Below, piece by piece: positions 7,889 through 16,799 of a stretch of 64,000 bases of DNA (position 1 is its first letter; the number at the start of each line of letters is the position of its first letter). The DNA comes from Paenibacillus sp. BJ-4 (lineage in GTDB: Bacteria > Bacillota > Bacilli > Paenibacillales > Paenibacillaceae): contig NZ_JAIVEM010000141.1 of assembly GCF_020404765.1 (NCBI RefSeq), positions 32,492-96,491 on the forward strand, read 5' to 3'. The notes beneath the pieces were generated by a model. That model saw nothing but the letters and a program-made list of their open reading frames with translations. It was not told the origin of the DNA and ran no database searches. The translations under genes were made by a program, and so were the position numbers.

Positions 7889-8810
7889 TCCCGTTCTTGC
7901 ACCCGGAACGGTCATCAAGGGCAAGTGGAAGCGGAGCAGCTATGTCATTCAGCGTCTGCTGGGCCGGGGAGCGAACGGAACTGTATATTTGGTAAAAGAA
8001 GCACAGGGCGATCGGCAATTTGCTCTGAAAATGGGAAGAAACACGCTTGATCTGCAATCAGAGATTAATGTGCTGACTACATTGCAGTCTCAGGGGACCA
8101 AAGCCGTGTTCCAAAAAAATGGGAATCCCTCCTTTTTGTTTGAAGTCGACGATGTGGTGTTACGCAGTGGGGAGATCCCCTTTTATGTCATGCGATATAT
8201 TAAGGGCGATCCGCTTCATCGTTTTGTTGCAGCCAAAGGGGCGGAATGGTATGGTGTGGCTGGAACCGGTATACTCAATCGTCTGGCGGAGCTGCATCAG
8301 GCAGGATGGGTGTTTGGCGACCTGAAGCCGCAAAATATTTTGGTCAATGCCTATGGAGAAGCCGAACTAATTGATTATGGCGGAGTATCCCTTGCAGGTC
8401 GGAGTGTAAAACAATTTACAGAATGGTATGACAGGGGATTCTGGAATGCTGGCAACCGAAATGCCGATCCCCAGTATGACCTGTTTGCCTTTGCTCTTCT
8501 AACGATTCATATATTGGAGGGCGAATCCTTAAAGGCGGCTGCCAGCAGGCTGCCACAGCTACGCAATACGGCAGAATTGACGGTCATCATTCGTCGCAGC
8601 CGTGTATTACGTCCCTACGCCGAATGGCTGCTCGGTGCAGTGCGCGGAGAATATTCCGATACTCGTGCGGCGGCCCGATCTTGGTCGCGTCTGGCTTCAG
8701 CACATGTCAGGCAATCGTCGGCCAAACGAGGGAATCCACGCTGGCTGGGATATGCTTTTACGGTTTCACTTTTGCTGCTGGCTGGGGCGCTCTGGATAGC
8801 GTTGCGGTAG
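7872..8810 (+). CDS. yabT: Hanks-type Ser/Thr protein kinase YabT
   Basis: A 312-residue kinase with a C-terminal membrane anchor. It has the Gly-rich loop LGRGANGTVYLV (about 30-41), the ATP-binding Lys in FALKMG (K53), the catalytic loop GDLKPQN (D150) and a DYG in place of DFG (D168). A single hydrophobic helix ends the protein with no extracellular sensor domain. B. subtilis YabT is a DNA-activated kinase that phosphorylates RecA during spore development. The GTG at 7872 follows AGGAGAAGGG at good distance, so it is preferred over the ATG at 7848. The HRD motif is replaced by VFGD, so the Arg that normally precedes the catalytic Asp is absent. Confidence 0.85.
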   Translation: MTTSSDPVLAPGTVIKGKWKRSSYVIQRLLGRGANGTVYLVKEAQGDRQFALKMGRNTLDLQSEINVLTTLQSQGTKAVFQKNGNPSFLFEVDDVVLRSGEIPFYVMRYIKGDPLHRFVAAKGAEWYGVAGTGILNRLAELHQAGWVFGDLKPQNILVNAYGEAELIDYGGVSLAGRSVKQFTEWYDRGFWNAGNRNADPQYDLFAFALLTIHILEGESLKAAASRLPQLRNTAELTVIIRRSRVLRPYAEWLLGAVRGEYSDTRAAARSWSRLASAHVRQSSAKRGNPRWLGYAFTVSLLLLAGALWIALR

Positions 8811-8876
8811 CAGCATGACTTACATAAGATAACAGATGATCATCATTTTTACGGTCGGGAGAAGAGAGGGTCGTCA

Positions 8877-10325
8877 ATGGGAACAACCAAACCGACCGGT
8901 GTTGTACAGGAAGTGCTCGCCCTCGCGCGAGATCATTCACTGTGGAGCCCCGGAGACTGCATTGTGGTTGCTGTATCCGGTGGGCCGGATTCGGTGGCCC
9001 TTTTGCACATTTTACATGAAATATCCGTTATACATATGCCTTTGCAGCTCATCTGTGCTCACGTTCATCATGGCTTCAGGCCAGAGGAATCGGATGCGGA
9101 AGCTGAAGAGGTGCAGCGCATAGCCCGAAAGCTGGAGCTTCCGTTTGAAATGATTCGGGTGGATGTGCCCGTCTATATGAAGGAAAGCGGGAAAGGTCCA
9201 CAGGAAGCAGCCCGTGAGCTGCGTTATTCCTTTTTGCATGATACAGCTGCCAAGTGGGGAGCACAGCATATTGCGATGGCCCATCATGGCGACGATCAGG
9301 CCGAAACAGTTCTCCTGCACTTGCTGCGCGGCAGCGGTCCAGCGGGTTTGGCGGGTATGCGTCTGGCACGCACAGAAAAAAATGTGCAACTCATTCGCCC
9401 GTTGCTGCGTATGTACAAAGCTGACCTGATTGAGTTCTGCAGATTTTATGGCCTTTCCTATGTGACGGACAGCACCAATTTAACCTCCAAATACCGTCGT
9501 AACGCCATCCGCATGGATGTGCTTCCTTTTTTGGGGCAATATAATGAGCAACTGACATCATCCCTCAACCGGCTGGCCGAAACGATGGCTGAAGAAAATG
9601 ATTTTGTGGAGGCATCAACGCTATCGGTATATGAGGAATTGGTACGCTTGGATAGCGGCAGGTACATGTTTTCCATTGCTTCCTATCGCAAGCTACCCGT
9701 TGCTTTACAACGGAGGTTGATTAAACTAATATTGAATTATCTGCCTTCGGACAGTGAAAATTTAGATTTTCGTAAAATTGAGACCGTTCGACTGAAACTT
9801 CTTCAGGAACAACCGTCCACGTGGAGCTTGGACTTGGGTGGCGGTGCGGTTGGAGTCCGCGAATATGACCAAGCGGGTTTGTTTGACCGAACGCGAGGAT
9901 TTATGAGCGAATGGTGTTATGGACTAGACGTATTGCCTATGTCTGGCGAGCTTGAATTGCCTGAGGCGGGTGGTGTACTTCGTTGGCAAAGAACCTCCTA
10001 TTCGGATGGACTCTATCCTGCGAATGAGAAGGAGGCATGGTTTGACGCGGATGAATTGATTTTGCCGCTAACCGTACGCTCACGATTACCTGGAGATGCC
10101 ATGCATGTCATGGGATTAAACGGAAGAAAAAAGGTTAAAGATATTTTCATTGATGGAAAGATTCCTCCTTCACTGCGTTCCGTTATTCCCGTCGTATGTG
10201 ACCACTCTGGAGCTATTCTCTGGATTCCAGGCGTGCGGCGTTCTGTACATGCTGCGGTGCAAAAGCACACGTCTTCGGTTATATACATGTCATGGCAAAT
10301 ACTGGAGAACCCGGAGCACCAATAA
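8877..10325 (+). CDS. tilS: tRNA(Ile)-lysidine synthetase
   Basis: A 482-residue N-type ATP pyrophosphatase that converts C34 of the AUA-reading tRNA-Ile to lysidine. The PP-loop SGGPDS is at residues 34-39, with further family motifs HVHHGFR, AHHGDDQAET and RRNAIR. The C-terminal domain ends with the TilS substrate-binding fold (LPGDAMHVMGLNGRKKVKDIF). GAGAGGGTC precedes the ATG at 8877. It is followed 47 bases later by hpt, the same tilS-hpt-ftsH order as B. subtilis. Essential enzyme; secure call. Confidence 0.96.
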   Translation: MGTTKPTGVVQEVLALARDHSLWSPGDCIVVAVSGGPDSVALLHILHEISVIHMPLQLICAHVHHGFRPEESDAEAEEVQRIARKLELPFEMIRVDVPVYMKESGKGPQEAARELRYSFLHDTAAKWGAQHIAMAHHGDDQAETVLLHLLRGSGPAGLAGMRLARTEKNVQLIRPLLRMYKADLIEFCRFYGLSYVTDSTNLTSKYRRNAIRMDVLPFLGQYNEQLTSSLNRLAETMAEENDFVEASTLSVYEELVRLDSGRYMFSIASYRKLPVALQRRLIKLILNYLPSDSENLDFRKIETVRLKLLQEQPSTWSLDLGGGAVGVREYDQAGLFDRTRGFMSEWCYGLDVLPMSGELELPEAGGVLRWQRTSYSDGLYPANEKEAWFDADELILPLTVRSRLPGDAMHVMGLNGRKKVKDIFIDGKIPPSLRSVIPVVCDHSGAILWIPGVRRSVHAAVQKHTSSVIYMSWQILENPEHQ

Positions 10326-10372
10326 CCGCACAGGAACGGCTTTCATAGTATAAACTTAGGAGGGTTACACCG

Positions 10373-10912
10373 TTGCAGAATGATATTCAGGAAGTATTGA
10401 TCAGCGAAGAAGAAATTCAGGGTAAAATTAAGGAATTGGGCGCACAGCTCAGCGTAAAATATGAAGGAAAGAATCCATTGGTGATTTGCGTGCTGAAGGG
10501 TGCGTTTATCTTTATGGCTGATTTGGTTAAATCCATTACAGTGCCGTTGGAGCTTGATTTCATGGCTGTATCAAGTTATGGAGTGTCCACGAAATCCTCG
10601 GGAGTCGTTAAAATCATTAAGGATTTGGACGCATCGGTTGAAGGACGCGACGTCCTGATTGTCGAAGATATTATCGACAGCGGCCTGACGCTGACGCATT
10701 TGATTGAACTGCTTAAGAATCGTAATGCCAATTCGGTATGTGTCGTAACCTTGTTTGACAAGCCTGCACGCCGGACCGTTAATCTTGAAGCAGATTATAC
10801 CGGGTTTACGCTTCCGGATGCATTTGTTGTCGGCTATGGTCTGGATTATGCCGAGCACTACCGGAACCTCCCATACATAGGGATTTTGAAGCCGGAAATC
10901 TACACCAGCTAA
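10373..10912 (+). CDS. hpt: Hypoxanthine phosphoribosyltransferase
   Basis: A 179-residue type I phosphoribosyltransferase for purine salvage, making IMP/GMP from hypoxanthine/guanine and PRPP. The PRPP-binding signature VEDIIDSGLTL is at residues 97-107, the FMAVSSYG region precedes it, and VVGYGLDYAEHYRNLPYIG forms the C-terminal substrate loop. The start is TTG at 10373, chosen because AGGAGGG (10358-10364) is well spaced and no better ATG exists. Likely cotranscribed with tilS. Confidence 0.95.
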   Translation: MQNDIQEVLISEEEIQGKIKELGAQLSVKYEGKNPLVICVLKGAFIFMADLVKSITVPLELDFMAVSSYGVSTKSSGVVKIIKDLDASVEGRDVLIVEDIIDSGLTLTHLIELLKNRNANSVCVVTLFDKPARRTVNLEADYTGFTLPDAFVVGYGLDYAEHYRNLPYIGILKPEIYTS

Positions 10913-10950
10913 TCTCAGCCTCCAGTCCTAGGACTAAATAAGGCCCTTTG

Positions 10951-10980
10951 TTGAGAAGGACTTACAGGCTATGGTAAAAT
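10951..10980 (+). promoter_or_regulatory. Sigma-A promoter for ftsH
   Basis: TTGAGA (10951-10956), 18-bp spacer, TAAAAT (10975-10980), thirty bases before the ftsH start with its GAGGAGGT ribosome site. Confidence 0.65.
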
Positions 10981-11009
10981 AACTTAAGTGTCTCGAGAGG
11001 AGGTAGGGG

Positions 11010-13049
11010 ATGAATCGGTTCATCCGGAATTCTGGTTTTTATTTGATTCTTTTTTTAGTTGTGGTGGGTATCGTTCAGTTTGTTAGCAACAGTAACGAAG
11101 CCTCCGATCTCCCTAGATATGACCAATTACGGCAAGAGGTTAAAGCTAATAACATCTCTAAAGTAACGGTCCAATTTGACGGTTACGCCTATCTTGTAAC
11201 CGGTGCATATAAGAAGCAGCCGGCTGATGCTAAATCCATCAATTTTTCCGTATATGTTCCGCCAACGGATCAAGCACTAAGTGAACTGGTTAATGCCAGC
11301 GAAACGAACGGGTTTGAATACGTACAGAAGAAGATGGAAGGCGAAAGCATCTGGTTGACGTTTTTGACTTCTATTATTCCTTTGGTGATCATGTTCCTGC
11401 TGTTCTTCTTCCTGTTTAATCAGGCACAGGGCGGTGGCGGCAAAGTTATGAACTTTGGTAAGAGCAAAGCCCGTCTTTATAACGAAGAGAAGAAGAAGGT
11501 TACCTTCGAGGACGTGGCAGGGGCTGACGAAGAGAAGCAGGAGCTTGTCGAAGTCGTAGAATTCTTGAAGGACCCGCGTAAGTTCGCTGCTGTGGGCGCT
11601 CGTATTCCAAAGGGTGTCCTGTTAGTGGGCCCTCCGGGAACAGGTAAAACACTCTTGGCCAGAGCCGTTGCAGGCGAGGCAGGAGTACCGTTTTTCAGCA
11701 TTTCGGGTTCTGATTTTGTAGAAATGTTCGTCGGTGTCGGTGCTTCCCGTGTTCGCGATTTGTTTGAAAATGCGAAGAAGAACGCACCATGTATCATTTT
11801 CATCGATGAGATTGATGCCGTTGGACGTCAACGTGGCGCTGGATTGGGTGGCGGACACGATGAACGTGAGCAAACGCTCAACCAATTGCTCGTAGAGATG
11901 GATGGATTCGGCGCAAACGAAGGTATCATTATCGTAGCCGCTACAAACCGTCCGGATATTCTGGACCCGGCATTGCTTCGTCCGGGGCGTTTTGACCGTC
12001 AAATTACGGTTGACCGTCCAGATGTTAAAGGCCGCGAAGCTGTATTGCATGTACACGCACGCAACAAGCCATTGACGAAGGATGTTAAATTGGATGTAAT
12101 CGCGAAACGTACAACAGGATTTACAGGCGCTGATCTGGAAAATCTGTTGAACGAAGCTGCCTTGCTGGCAGCCCGTCGTAACCGCAGAGATATTTCTATG
12201 CGAGAAGTAGATGAAGCCATCGACCGTGTAATCGTAGGTACAGAAAAACGCAGCCGCGTAATCAGTGACCGCGAGAAACGAATTGTTGCTTACCATGAAG
12301 CAGGCCATACGATTATCGGCTATTTCTTGGAAAACGCCGACATGGTTCACAAGGTAACGATTATTCCACGTGGACGTGCAGGCGGGTATGTCATCATGCT
12401 TCCGAAGGAAGATCGCATGCTGACAACCAAGCAGGAATTGCTGGACAAAATTACTGGCTTGCTGGGTGGACGTGTATCCGAGGAGCTGTTTATCGGCGAA
12501 ATCGGTACGGGAGCCTACAGTGACTTCCAGCAGGCAACAAGCATCGCACGCAGCATGATTGTGGAATACGGTATGAGTGAGAAGCTCGGCCCAATGCAGT
12601 TCGGTACTTCACAAGGTCAGGTCTTCCTTGGACGGGATATCGGTCATGAGCAGAACTACAGTGATCAGATCGCTTATCAGATTGACCAAGAGATGAATCG
12701 CTTCATCACGGATTCTTATGAACGTGCTAGAGAGCTCCTGACCAAGCATTCCAAAGAGGTTCATCTGATCGCTCAAACTCTGTTGAAAGAAGAAACCTTG
12801 GAACTTGAACAAATTAAACGTTTGATCGAGACAGGTTCTTTGGATGGCAGCACGAATGAGGGTGAAGGAACACCGGAAAGCGGTGAGCCTGTGATCGATA
12901 ACATTGGGGACGTTCGTGTACGTATTCAAGGCAAGGATGACGAGCCTAAGAATACAGCGGATCAACCGAATGATATCCCTAACCTGCAGAAGCCAGAAGA
13001 TGATAACAATTCAGGCAACTCCGGTGGCACTCCACCGACAACAACCTGA
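11010..13049 (+). CDS. ftsH: ATP-dependent zinc metalloprotease FtsH
   Basis: A 679-residue membrane AAA+ protease for quality control of membrane and regulatory proteins. It has two transmembrane helices (about 7-24 and 114-135) flanking an extracytoplasmic domain. The AAA domain has Walker A GPPGTGKT (207-214), Walker B IIFIDEID, and SRH motifs ending RPGRFDR. The zinc-protease motif HEAGH is at about 429-433. The tail of about 55 residues is polar, rich in Gly, Asn, Pro and Thr, and ends GGTPPTTT; it is probably disordered. GAGGAGGT provides a strong ribosome site. It has its own promoter and terminator. Confidence 0.98.
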   Translation: MNRFIRNSGFYLILFLVVVGIVQFVSNSNEASDLPRYDQLRQEVKANNISKVTVQFDGYAYLVTGAYKKQPADAKSINFSVYVPPTDQALSELVNASETNGFEYVQKKMEGESIWLTFLTSIIPLVIMFLLFFFLFNQAQGGGGKVMNFGKSKARLYNEEKKKVTFEDVAGADEEKQELVEVVEFLKDPRKFAAVGARIPKGVLLVGPPGTGKTLLARAVAGEAGVPFFSISGSDFVEMFVGVGASRVRDLFENAKKNAPCIIFIDEIDAVGRQRGAGLGGGHDEREQTLNQLLVEMDGFGANEGIIIVAATNRPDILDPALLRPGRFDRQITVDRPDVKGREAVLHVHARNKPLTKDVKLDVIAKRTTGFTGADLENLLNEAALLAARRNRRDISMREVDEAIDRVIVGTEKRSRVISDREKRIVAYHEAGHTIIGYFLENADMVHKVTIIPRGRAGGYVIMLPKEDRMLTTKQELLDKITGLLGGRVSEELFIGEIGTGAYSDFQQATSIARSMIVEYGMSEKLGPMQFGTSQGQVFLGRDIGHEQNYSDQIAYQIDQEMNRFITDSYERARELLTKHSKEVHLIAQTLLKEETLELEQIKRLIETGSLDGSTNEGEGTPESGEPVIDNIGDVRVRIQGKDDEPKNTADQPNDIPNLQKPEDDNNSGNSGGTPPTTT

Positions 13050-13069
13050 TAGTTAAATTAGCGTATATA

Positions 13070-13110
13070 AGCTCCGGGAAACCAGTAACTTTGGTTTTCC
13101 GGAGCTTTTT
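13070..13110 (+). terminator. Rho-independent terminator after ftsH
   Basis: AAGCTCCGGGAAACCA pairs with TGGTTTTCCGGAGCTT (one G-U pair) and is followed by T5. Confidence 0.9.
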
Positions 13111-13182
13111 ACAATATGGAAGATTATTACTGACGTGATTTGACAGACCGAGGAACGTTGTGTACATTTATTGTTAAATAAA

Positions 13183-13220
13183 CGGCTGTTGTCTTCTTAG
13201 TATAAACAAGCCAACAGCCG
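13183..13220. repeat. Inverted repeat between ftsH and nadB
   Basis: CGGCTGTTG (13183-13191) and CAACAGCCG (13212-13220) are perfect complements with a 20-nt gap. No U-run follows, so it is not a terminator. Confidence 0.45.
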
Positions 13221-13258
13221 CTGCAATTGACTTTCTATCCTTTTGAACATATACCGTG

Positions 13259-13289
13259 AGCGCATACTGTACAACTTATAGTGTGCGCT
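13259..13289. promoter_or_regulatory. Candidate operator/hairpin just upstream of nadB
   Basis: AGCGCATACT (13259-13268) and AGTGTGCGCT (13280-13289) form 10-bp inverted arms (one G-U/mismatch) 25 bases before the nadB start. The placement suits repression of NAD synthesis genes, for example by a niacin-responsive regulator, but the regulator is not identified from sequence. Confidence 0.35.
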
Positions 13290-13314
13290 ATTCTCTGTGA
13301 AATCAGGTGAAGGC

Positions 13315-14928
13315 ATGATTCCAAGATATCTAGTTGATTTTGATGTAGCGGAATTGACTAAATTGGAAGCCGACGTGTTAATTATCGGCTCAGGCATTGC
13401 AGGCTTATATACGGCGATTAAGGCCGCGGAGGATCGGAACGTGTTGCTGATCACCAAGAAGGCTTTGATGGAGAGCAACACACGTTATGCACAAGGCGGC
13501 ATCGCCGCTGTCACATCGGACGAGGACACACCTGCTTCTCATATGCAGGATACCCTGATTGCCGGTGCAGGTTTGTGTGAACCGGAGGCAGTCAGGGCGC
13601 TAGTTCATGAAGGTCCAGATGGTATACAGGAGCTAATACGTTTGGGGACGGCCTTTGATCGGAGGAATGGTGAACTTGCGCTGACACAGGAAGGTGCGCA
13701 TAGTCATCGGCGCATTCTGCATGCGAACGGAGATGCTACCGGTTATGAAGTTGTTCGTGCGCTGTCAGAGCAGGTTGCTGCTCATCCCGCTATCGAAGTG
13801 TGGGAAGAGTGTATGGTCATCGACCTGCTGACGGAGCAAGGCGAGTGTATTGGGGCTCTCGTCCAAAATCCAGATGGCGAAAGATTGTTCGTAACTGCAA
13901 ACGCAACGATTTTATGCTCGGGAGGAAGCGGGCAATTATTCCGTTATACAACCAACCCGGATATCGCAACTGGTGATGGTATCGCTATGGCATATCGTGC
14001 AGGAGCGATTGTGCGCGATATGGAGTTCGTACAGTTTCATCCGACGGCGCTGTGCTATCCGGGTGCTCCGAGGTTTCTGATTTCAGAAGCGGTACGGGGA
14101 GAAGGGGCTGTGCTACGCAATATTCATGGAGAACGGTTCATGGAGCAGTATGATTCTCGGCAAGAGCTTGCGCCTAGAGATATCGTAGCCCGTGCTATCG
14201 TCCATGAAATGGAACGTACCCAAGCTGCATTTGTATACCTGGATATTACACATGAGCCGCCTGAGCGGGTTAAGCAACGTTTTCCAACGATTTACCGGAC
14301 ATGCCTGTCCTATGGCTTGGATATGACCACAGACTGGATTCCGATTGCGCCTGCCGCGCATTATATGATGGGTGGCGTTCAGACCAATTTGTATGGGGAG
14401 AGCTCTATTGCTCGTTTGTTCGCCTGTGGGGAGGTTTCTTCTACAGGTGTTCACGGAGCCAATCGTTTGGCGAGTAATTCGTTATCTGAAGCTATCGTAT
14501 TCGGCAGCAGAATTATTGAGCGGCTGCATTCTTTGCCACCGCTTGTCGGTCATACGTTATTAGCTTACAGCGAAAACCGTGCAGAGCTCCTGGCTTCATC
14601 TGTCGTAGAGGAGCGGCACAAGCTGCAAGAAACAATGGTTCGTTATGCTGGAGTGCGTCGGCATGGGGAAGGGCTTCAAGCAGCGTTAGATGAGCTGCGT
14701 GGCCAAATGCCTATTTTTAAGACTGTGGTCACTAGTCGGGAAGAGATCGAATTTGCCAATTTGCTCACCTGTGCTTTGTTAGTCACAGACGGTGCGTTGA
14801 TGCGCGAGGAGAGTCGGGGTGCGCATTATCGCGAGGATTTCCCTAAGACAGATGATAGCGTGTGGCACAAGCATGTTCAGCAGCGACGCGAGCAAGGCAT
14901 AACGGAGGAGTGTGTACATGACATCTAA
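13315..14928 (+). CDS. nadB: L-aspartate oxidase
   Basis: A 537-residue FAD flavoprotein that oxidises L-aspartate to iminoaspartate, the first step of de novo NAD synthesis. Visible features are the Rossmann motif IIGSGIAGLYTAI near the N-terminus, the RYAQGGIAA loop, HPTALCYPG and EAVRGEGA of the succinate dehydrogenase/NadB family, and GANRLASNSLSEA for FAD. The ATG at 13315 follows AGGTGAAGG (13304-13312); the upstream in-frame GTG at 13297 lacks one. It overlaps nadC by 11 bases. nadA, needed for the next step, is not adjacent here. Confidence 0.95.
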   Translation: MIPRYLVDFDVAELTKLEADVLIIGSGIAGLYTAIKAAEDRNVLLITKKALMESNTRYAQGGIAAVTSDEDTPASHMQDTLIAGAGLCEPEAVRALVHEGPDGIQELIRLGTAFDRRNGELALTQEGAHSHRRILHANGDATGYEVVRALSEQVAAHPAIEVWEECMVIDLLTEQGECIGALVQNPDGERLFVTANATILCSGGSGQLFRYTTNPDIATGDGIAMAYRAGAIVRDMEFVQFHPTALCYPGAPRFLISEAVRGEGAVLRNIHGERFMEQYDSRQELAPRDIVARAIVHEMERTQAAFVYLDITHEPPERVKQRFPTIYRTCLSYGLDMTTDWIPIAPAAHYMMGGVQTNLYGESSIARLFACGEVSSTGVHGANRLASNSLSEAIVFGSRIIERLHSLPPLVGHTLLAYSENRAELLASSVVEERHKLQETMVRYAGVRRHGEGLQAALDELRGQMPIFKTVVTSREEIEFANLLTCALLVTDGALMREESRGAHYREDFPKTDDSVWHKHVQQRREQGITEECVHDI

Positions 14929-15808
14929 CAGCGAGCATTATGGAGAGTTTAGCGGATATCAGGAGGAGCTGTTGGCACAGATTCGCAACTGGCTGCGAGA
15001 AGATACGGGTTCCGGCGATGTGACCACACGCTGGACGATTGAGCAGGGTCACCAGTCGAAGGCTGTAATTCATGCCAAGGAGCCTGGCATTGTTGCTGGG
15101 TTGCCTGTGGCTGCACTTGTATTTCAGGTAGTCGATCCTTCCTTGTCATTCACTCCATTGGTGACCGATGGACAGGCGATCGAAAAGGGGAGCATTCTGG
15201 CGGAAGTGAATGGGAGTACCCATGCCATTTTAACCGGAGAGCGACTGGCACTCAATTTGCTGCAACGGATGTCCGGCATTGCAACGCGGACTCAATCTTT
15301 TGTAGATCAATTGCAAGGGCTTTCCACCCGCTTGGTGGACACACGCAAAACAACACCAGGACATCGACTGCTGGAGAAATACGCTGTTCGTGTGGGCGGC
15401 GGCTCCAATCATCGCTTTGGGCTGTACGATGCTGTTATGATTAAGGATAATCATATTAAAGGCGCGGGCGGGATTGCACAGGCAGTAAGTCGAGCGCGTG
15501 CTCATATACCGCACACCATGACCATTGAAGTTGAGACGGAGAACATGAAGCAAGTTCAGGAAGCTCTGGATGCCGGGGCGGATATTATTATGCTGGATAA
15601 CATGTCCGTCCAGGATATGAAGGAAGCAGTTCGTTTCATTCGTGAACGGACTCCACATGTCAAAACGGAAGCCTCAGGCAATGTATCGCTGGATACCGTA
15701 CGTGCGATGGCTGAGAGCGGCGTAGATGTGATTTCTGTAGGCAGGCTGACATACTCCTTTCATAACCTGGATATCAGTCTTGACCTTAACGCAAAGAAAG
15801 TTAGGTGA
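14918..15808 (+). CDS. nadC: Nicotinate-nucleotide pyrophosphorylase (quinolinate phosphoribosyltransferase)
   Basis: A 296-residue enzyme converting quinolinate and PRPP to nicotinate mononucleotide. Signature residues are visible: DVTTRWT near the N-terminus, DTRKTTPGHR and KYAVRVGGGSNHR for phosphate and quinolinate binding, and DAVMIKDNH, IMLDNM and EASGNVS in the barrel. GGAGG at 14904-14908 is nine bases before the ATG at 14918, preferred over GTG at 14912. Translationally coupled to nadB by overlap. Confidence 0.95.
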   Translation: MTSNSEHYGEFSGYQEELLAQIRNWLREDTGSGDVTTRWTIEQGHQSKAVIHAKEPGIVAGLPVAALVFQVVDPSLSFTPLVTDGQAIEKGSILAEVNGSTHAILTGERLALNLLQRMSGIATRTQSFVDQLQGLSTRLVDTRKTTPGHRLLEKYAVRVGGGSNHRFGLYDAVMIKDNHIKGAGGIAQAVSRARAHIPHTMTIEVETENMKQVQEALDAGADIIMLDNMSVQDMKEAVRFIRERTPHVKTEASGNVSLDTVRAMAESGVDVISVGRLTYSFHNLDISLDLNAKKVR

Positions 15809-15814
15809 CACCCA

Positions 15815-16582
15815 TTGATTCTTGTAGTGGATGTAGGGAATACCAATATTGTGCTAGGGATGTACGAGGGGACCGAGCTGCTGCATCATTACCGTATCAG
15901 TACCTCCAGACAGGCAACCGCAGATGAATACGGCGTACTTATACATAATCTTTTTAGTATGGGTGGCGTATTAAAGGATGACATTCAAGGGGTTATTATA
16001 TCCTCTGTTGTTCCGCCGTTGGTTCGTGTATTAGAGGACATGTGTGATAAATACATAGGCAGAACACCATTAATCGTCGGACCGGGAATCAAAACCGGTC
16101 TTAACCTGCGTTATGAAAATCCGCGTGAAGTAGGGGCTGACCGGATCGTGAACGCAGTTGCTGCGGTCGAGCGGTTCGGCGGGCCACTGGTTGTGGTGGA
16201 TTTTGGAACGGCAACGACGTTTGATTGTATCGATGACAAGGGAAACTACTTGGGCGGAGTGATTGTGCCAGGTATCGGAATTTCGACGGAGGCATTGTAT
16301 CAACGGGCTTCCAAGCTGCCCCGCATCGAGCTGGAAAAACCCAAAAAGGTTATTGGTCGTAATACGATTCATGCCATGCAAGCCGGGATTATTTTCGGTT
16401 ACGCGGGGCAAGTGGATGGTATTGTGAAGCGCATAAAGGAAGAAATGCAGGCAGAGCCTACGGTTATTGCTACCGGAGGACTTGCTGAGCTCATCGCATC
16501 CGAGACGCAGAGCATTCAGAAGGTATTGCCGATGTTGACGCTCGAAGGCTTGCGCATCATTTACCAACGCAACGCTGAATAA
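15815..16582 (+). CDS. coaX: Type III pantothenate kinase
   Basis: A 255-residue cytoplasmic kinase that phosphorylates pantothenate in the first step of coenzyme A synthesis. It belongs to the ASKHA fold: DVGNTNIVLG phosphate-binding loop at the N-terminus, VGADRIVNAVAA, VVDFGTATTFD, and ATGGLAELI near the C-terminus. The TTG start at 15815 is supported by AGGTGA (15803-15808), which overlaps the nadC stop. nadB-nadC-coaX reads as one operon joining two cofactor pathways. Confidence 0.94.
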   Translation: MILVVDVGNTNIVLGMYEGTELLHHYRISTSRQATADEYGVLIHNLFSMGGVLKDDIQGVIISSVVPPLVRVLEDMCDKYIGRTPLIVGPGIKTGLNLRYENPREVGADRIVNAVAAVERFGGPLVVVDFGTATTFDCIDDKGNYLGGVIVPGIGISTEALYQRASKLPRIELEKPKKVIGRNTIHAMQAGIIFGYAGQVDGIVKRIKEEMQAEPTVIATGGLAELIASETQSIQKVLPMLTLEGLRIIYQRNAE

Positions 16583-16599
16583 AAAAGTGGATATAAGCT

Positions 16600-16649
16600 G
16601 CCGCTGAGGCCAGCCGATGATTTTATCGGTTTGGATTAGCGGCGTTTTT
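16600..16649 (+). terminator. Rho-independent terminator after coaX
   Basis: GCCGCT ... AGCGGC outer stem and CCGAT ... ATCGG inner stem, followed by GTTTTT. Confidence 0.7.
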
Positions 16650-16799
16650 CGTCTATACTGAAATATGTTACGTTTTTGAACGATTCGCGTGATCTGTCAA
16701 TACAGGTTGTTTATATAGCAGGAAATCATGCTTTAATTAGCGCAAACACGAACAAAAATAAGCAGCGTAGCTGCCCTGGAGCATAGGGAGGATATCAAT

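Noticed and set aside
11622..12350. 242-residue open frame on the minus strand opposite ftsH
   Set aside because: Shadow of the highly conserved AAA domain.
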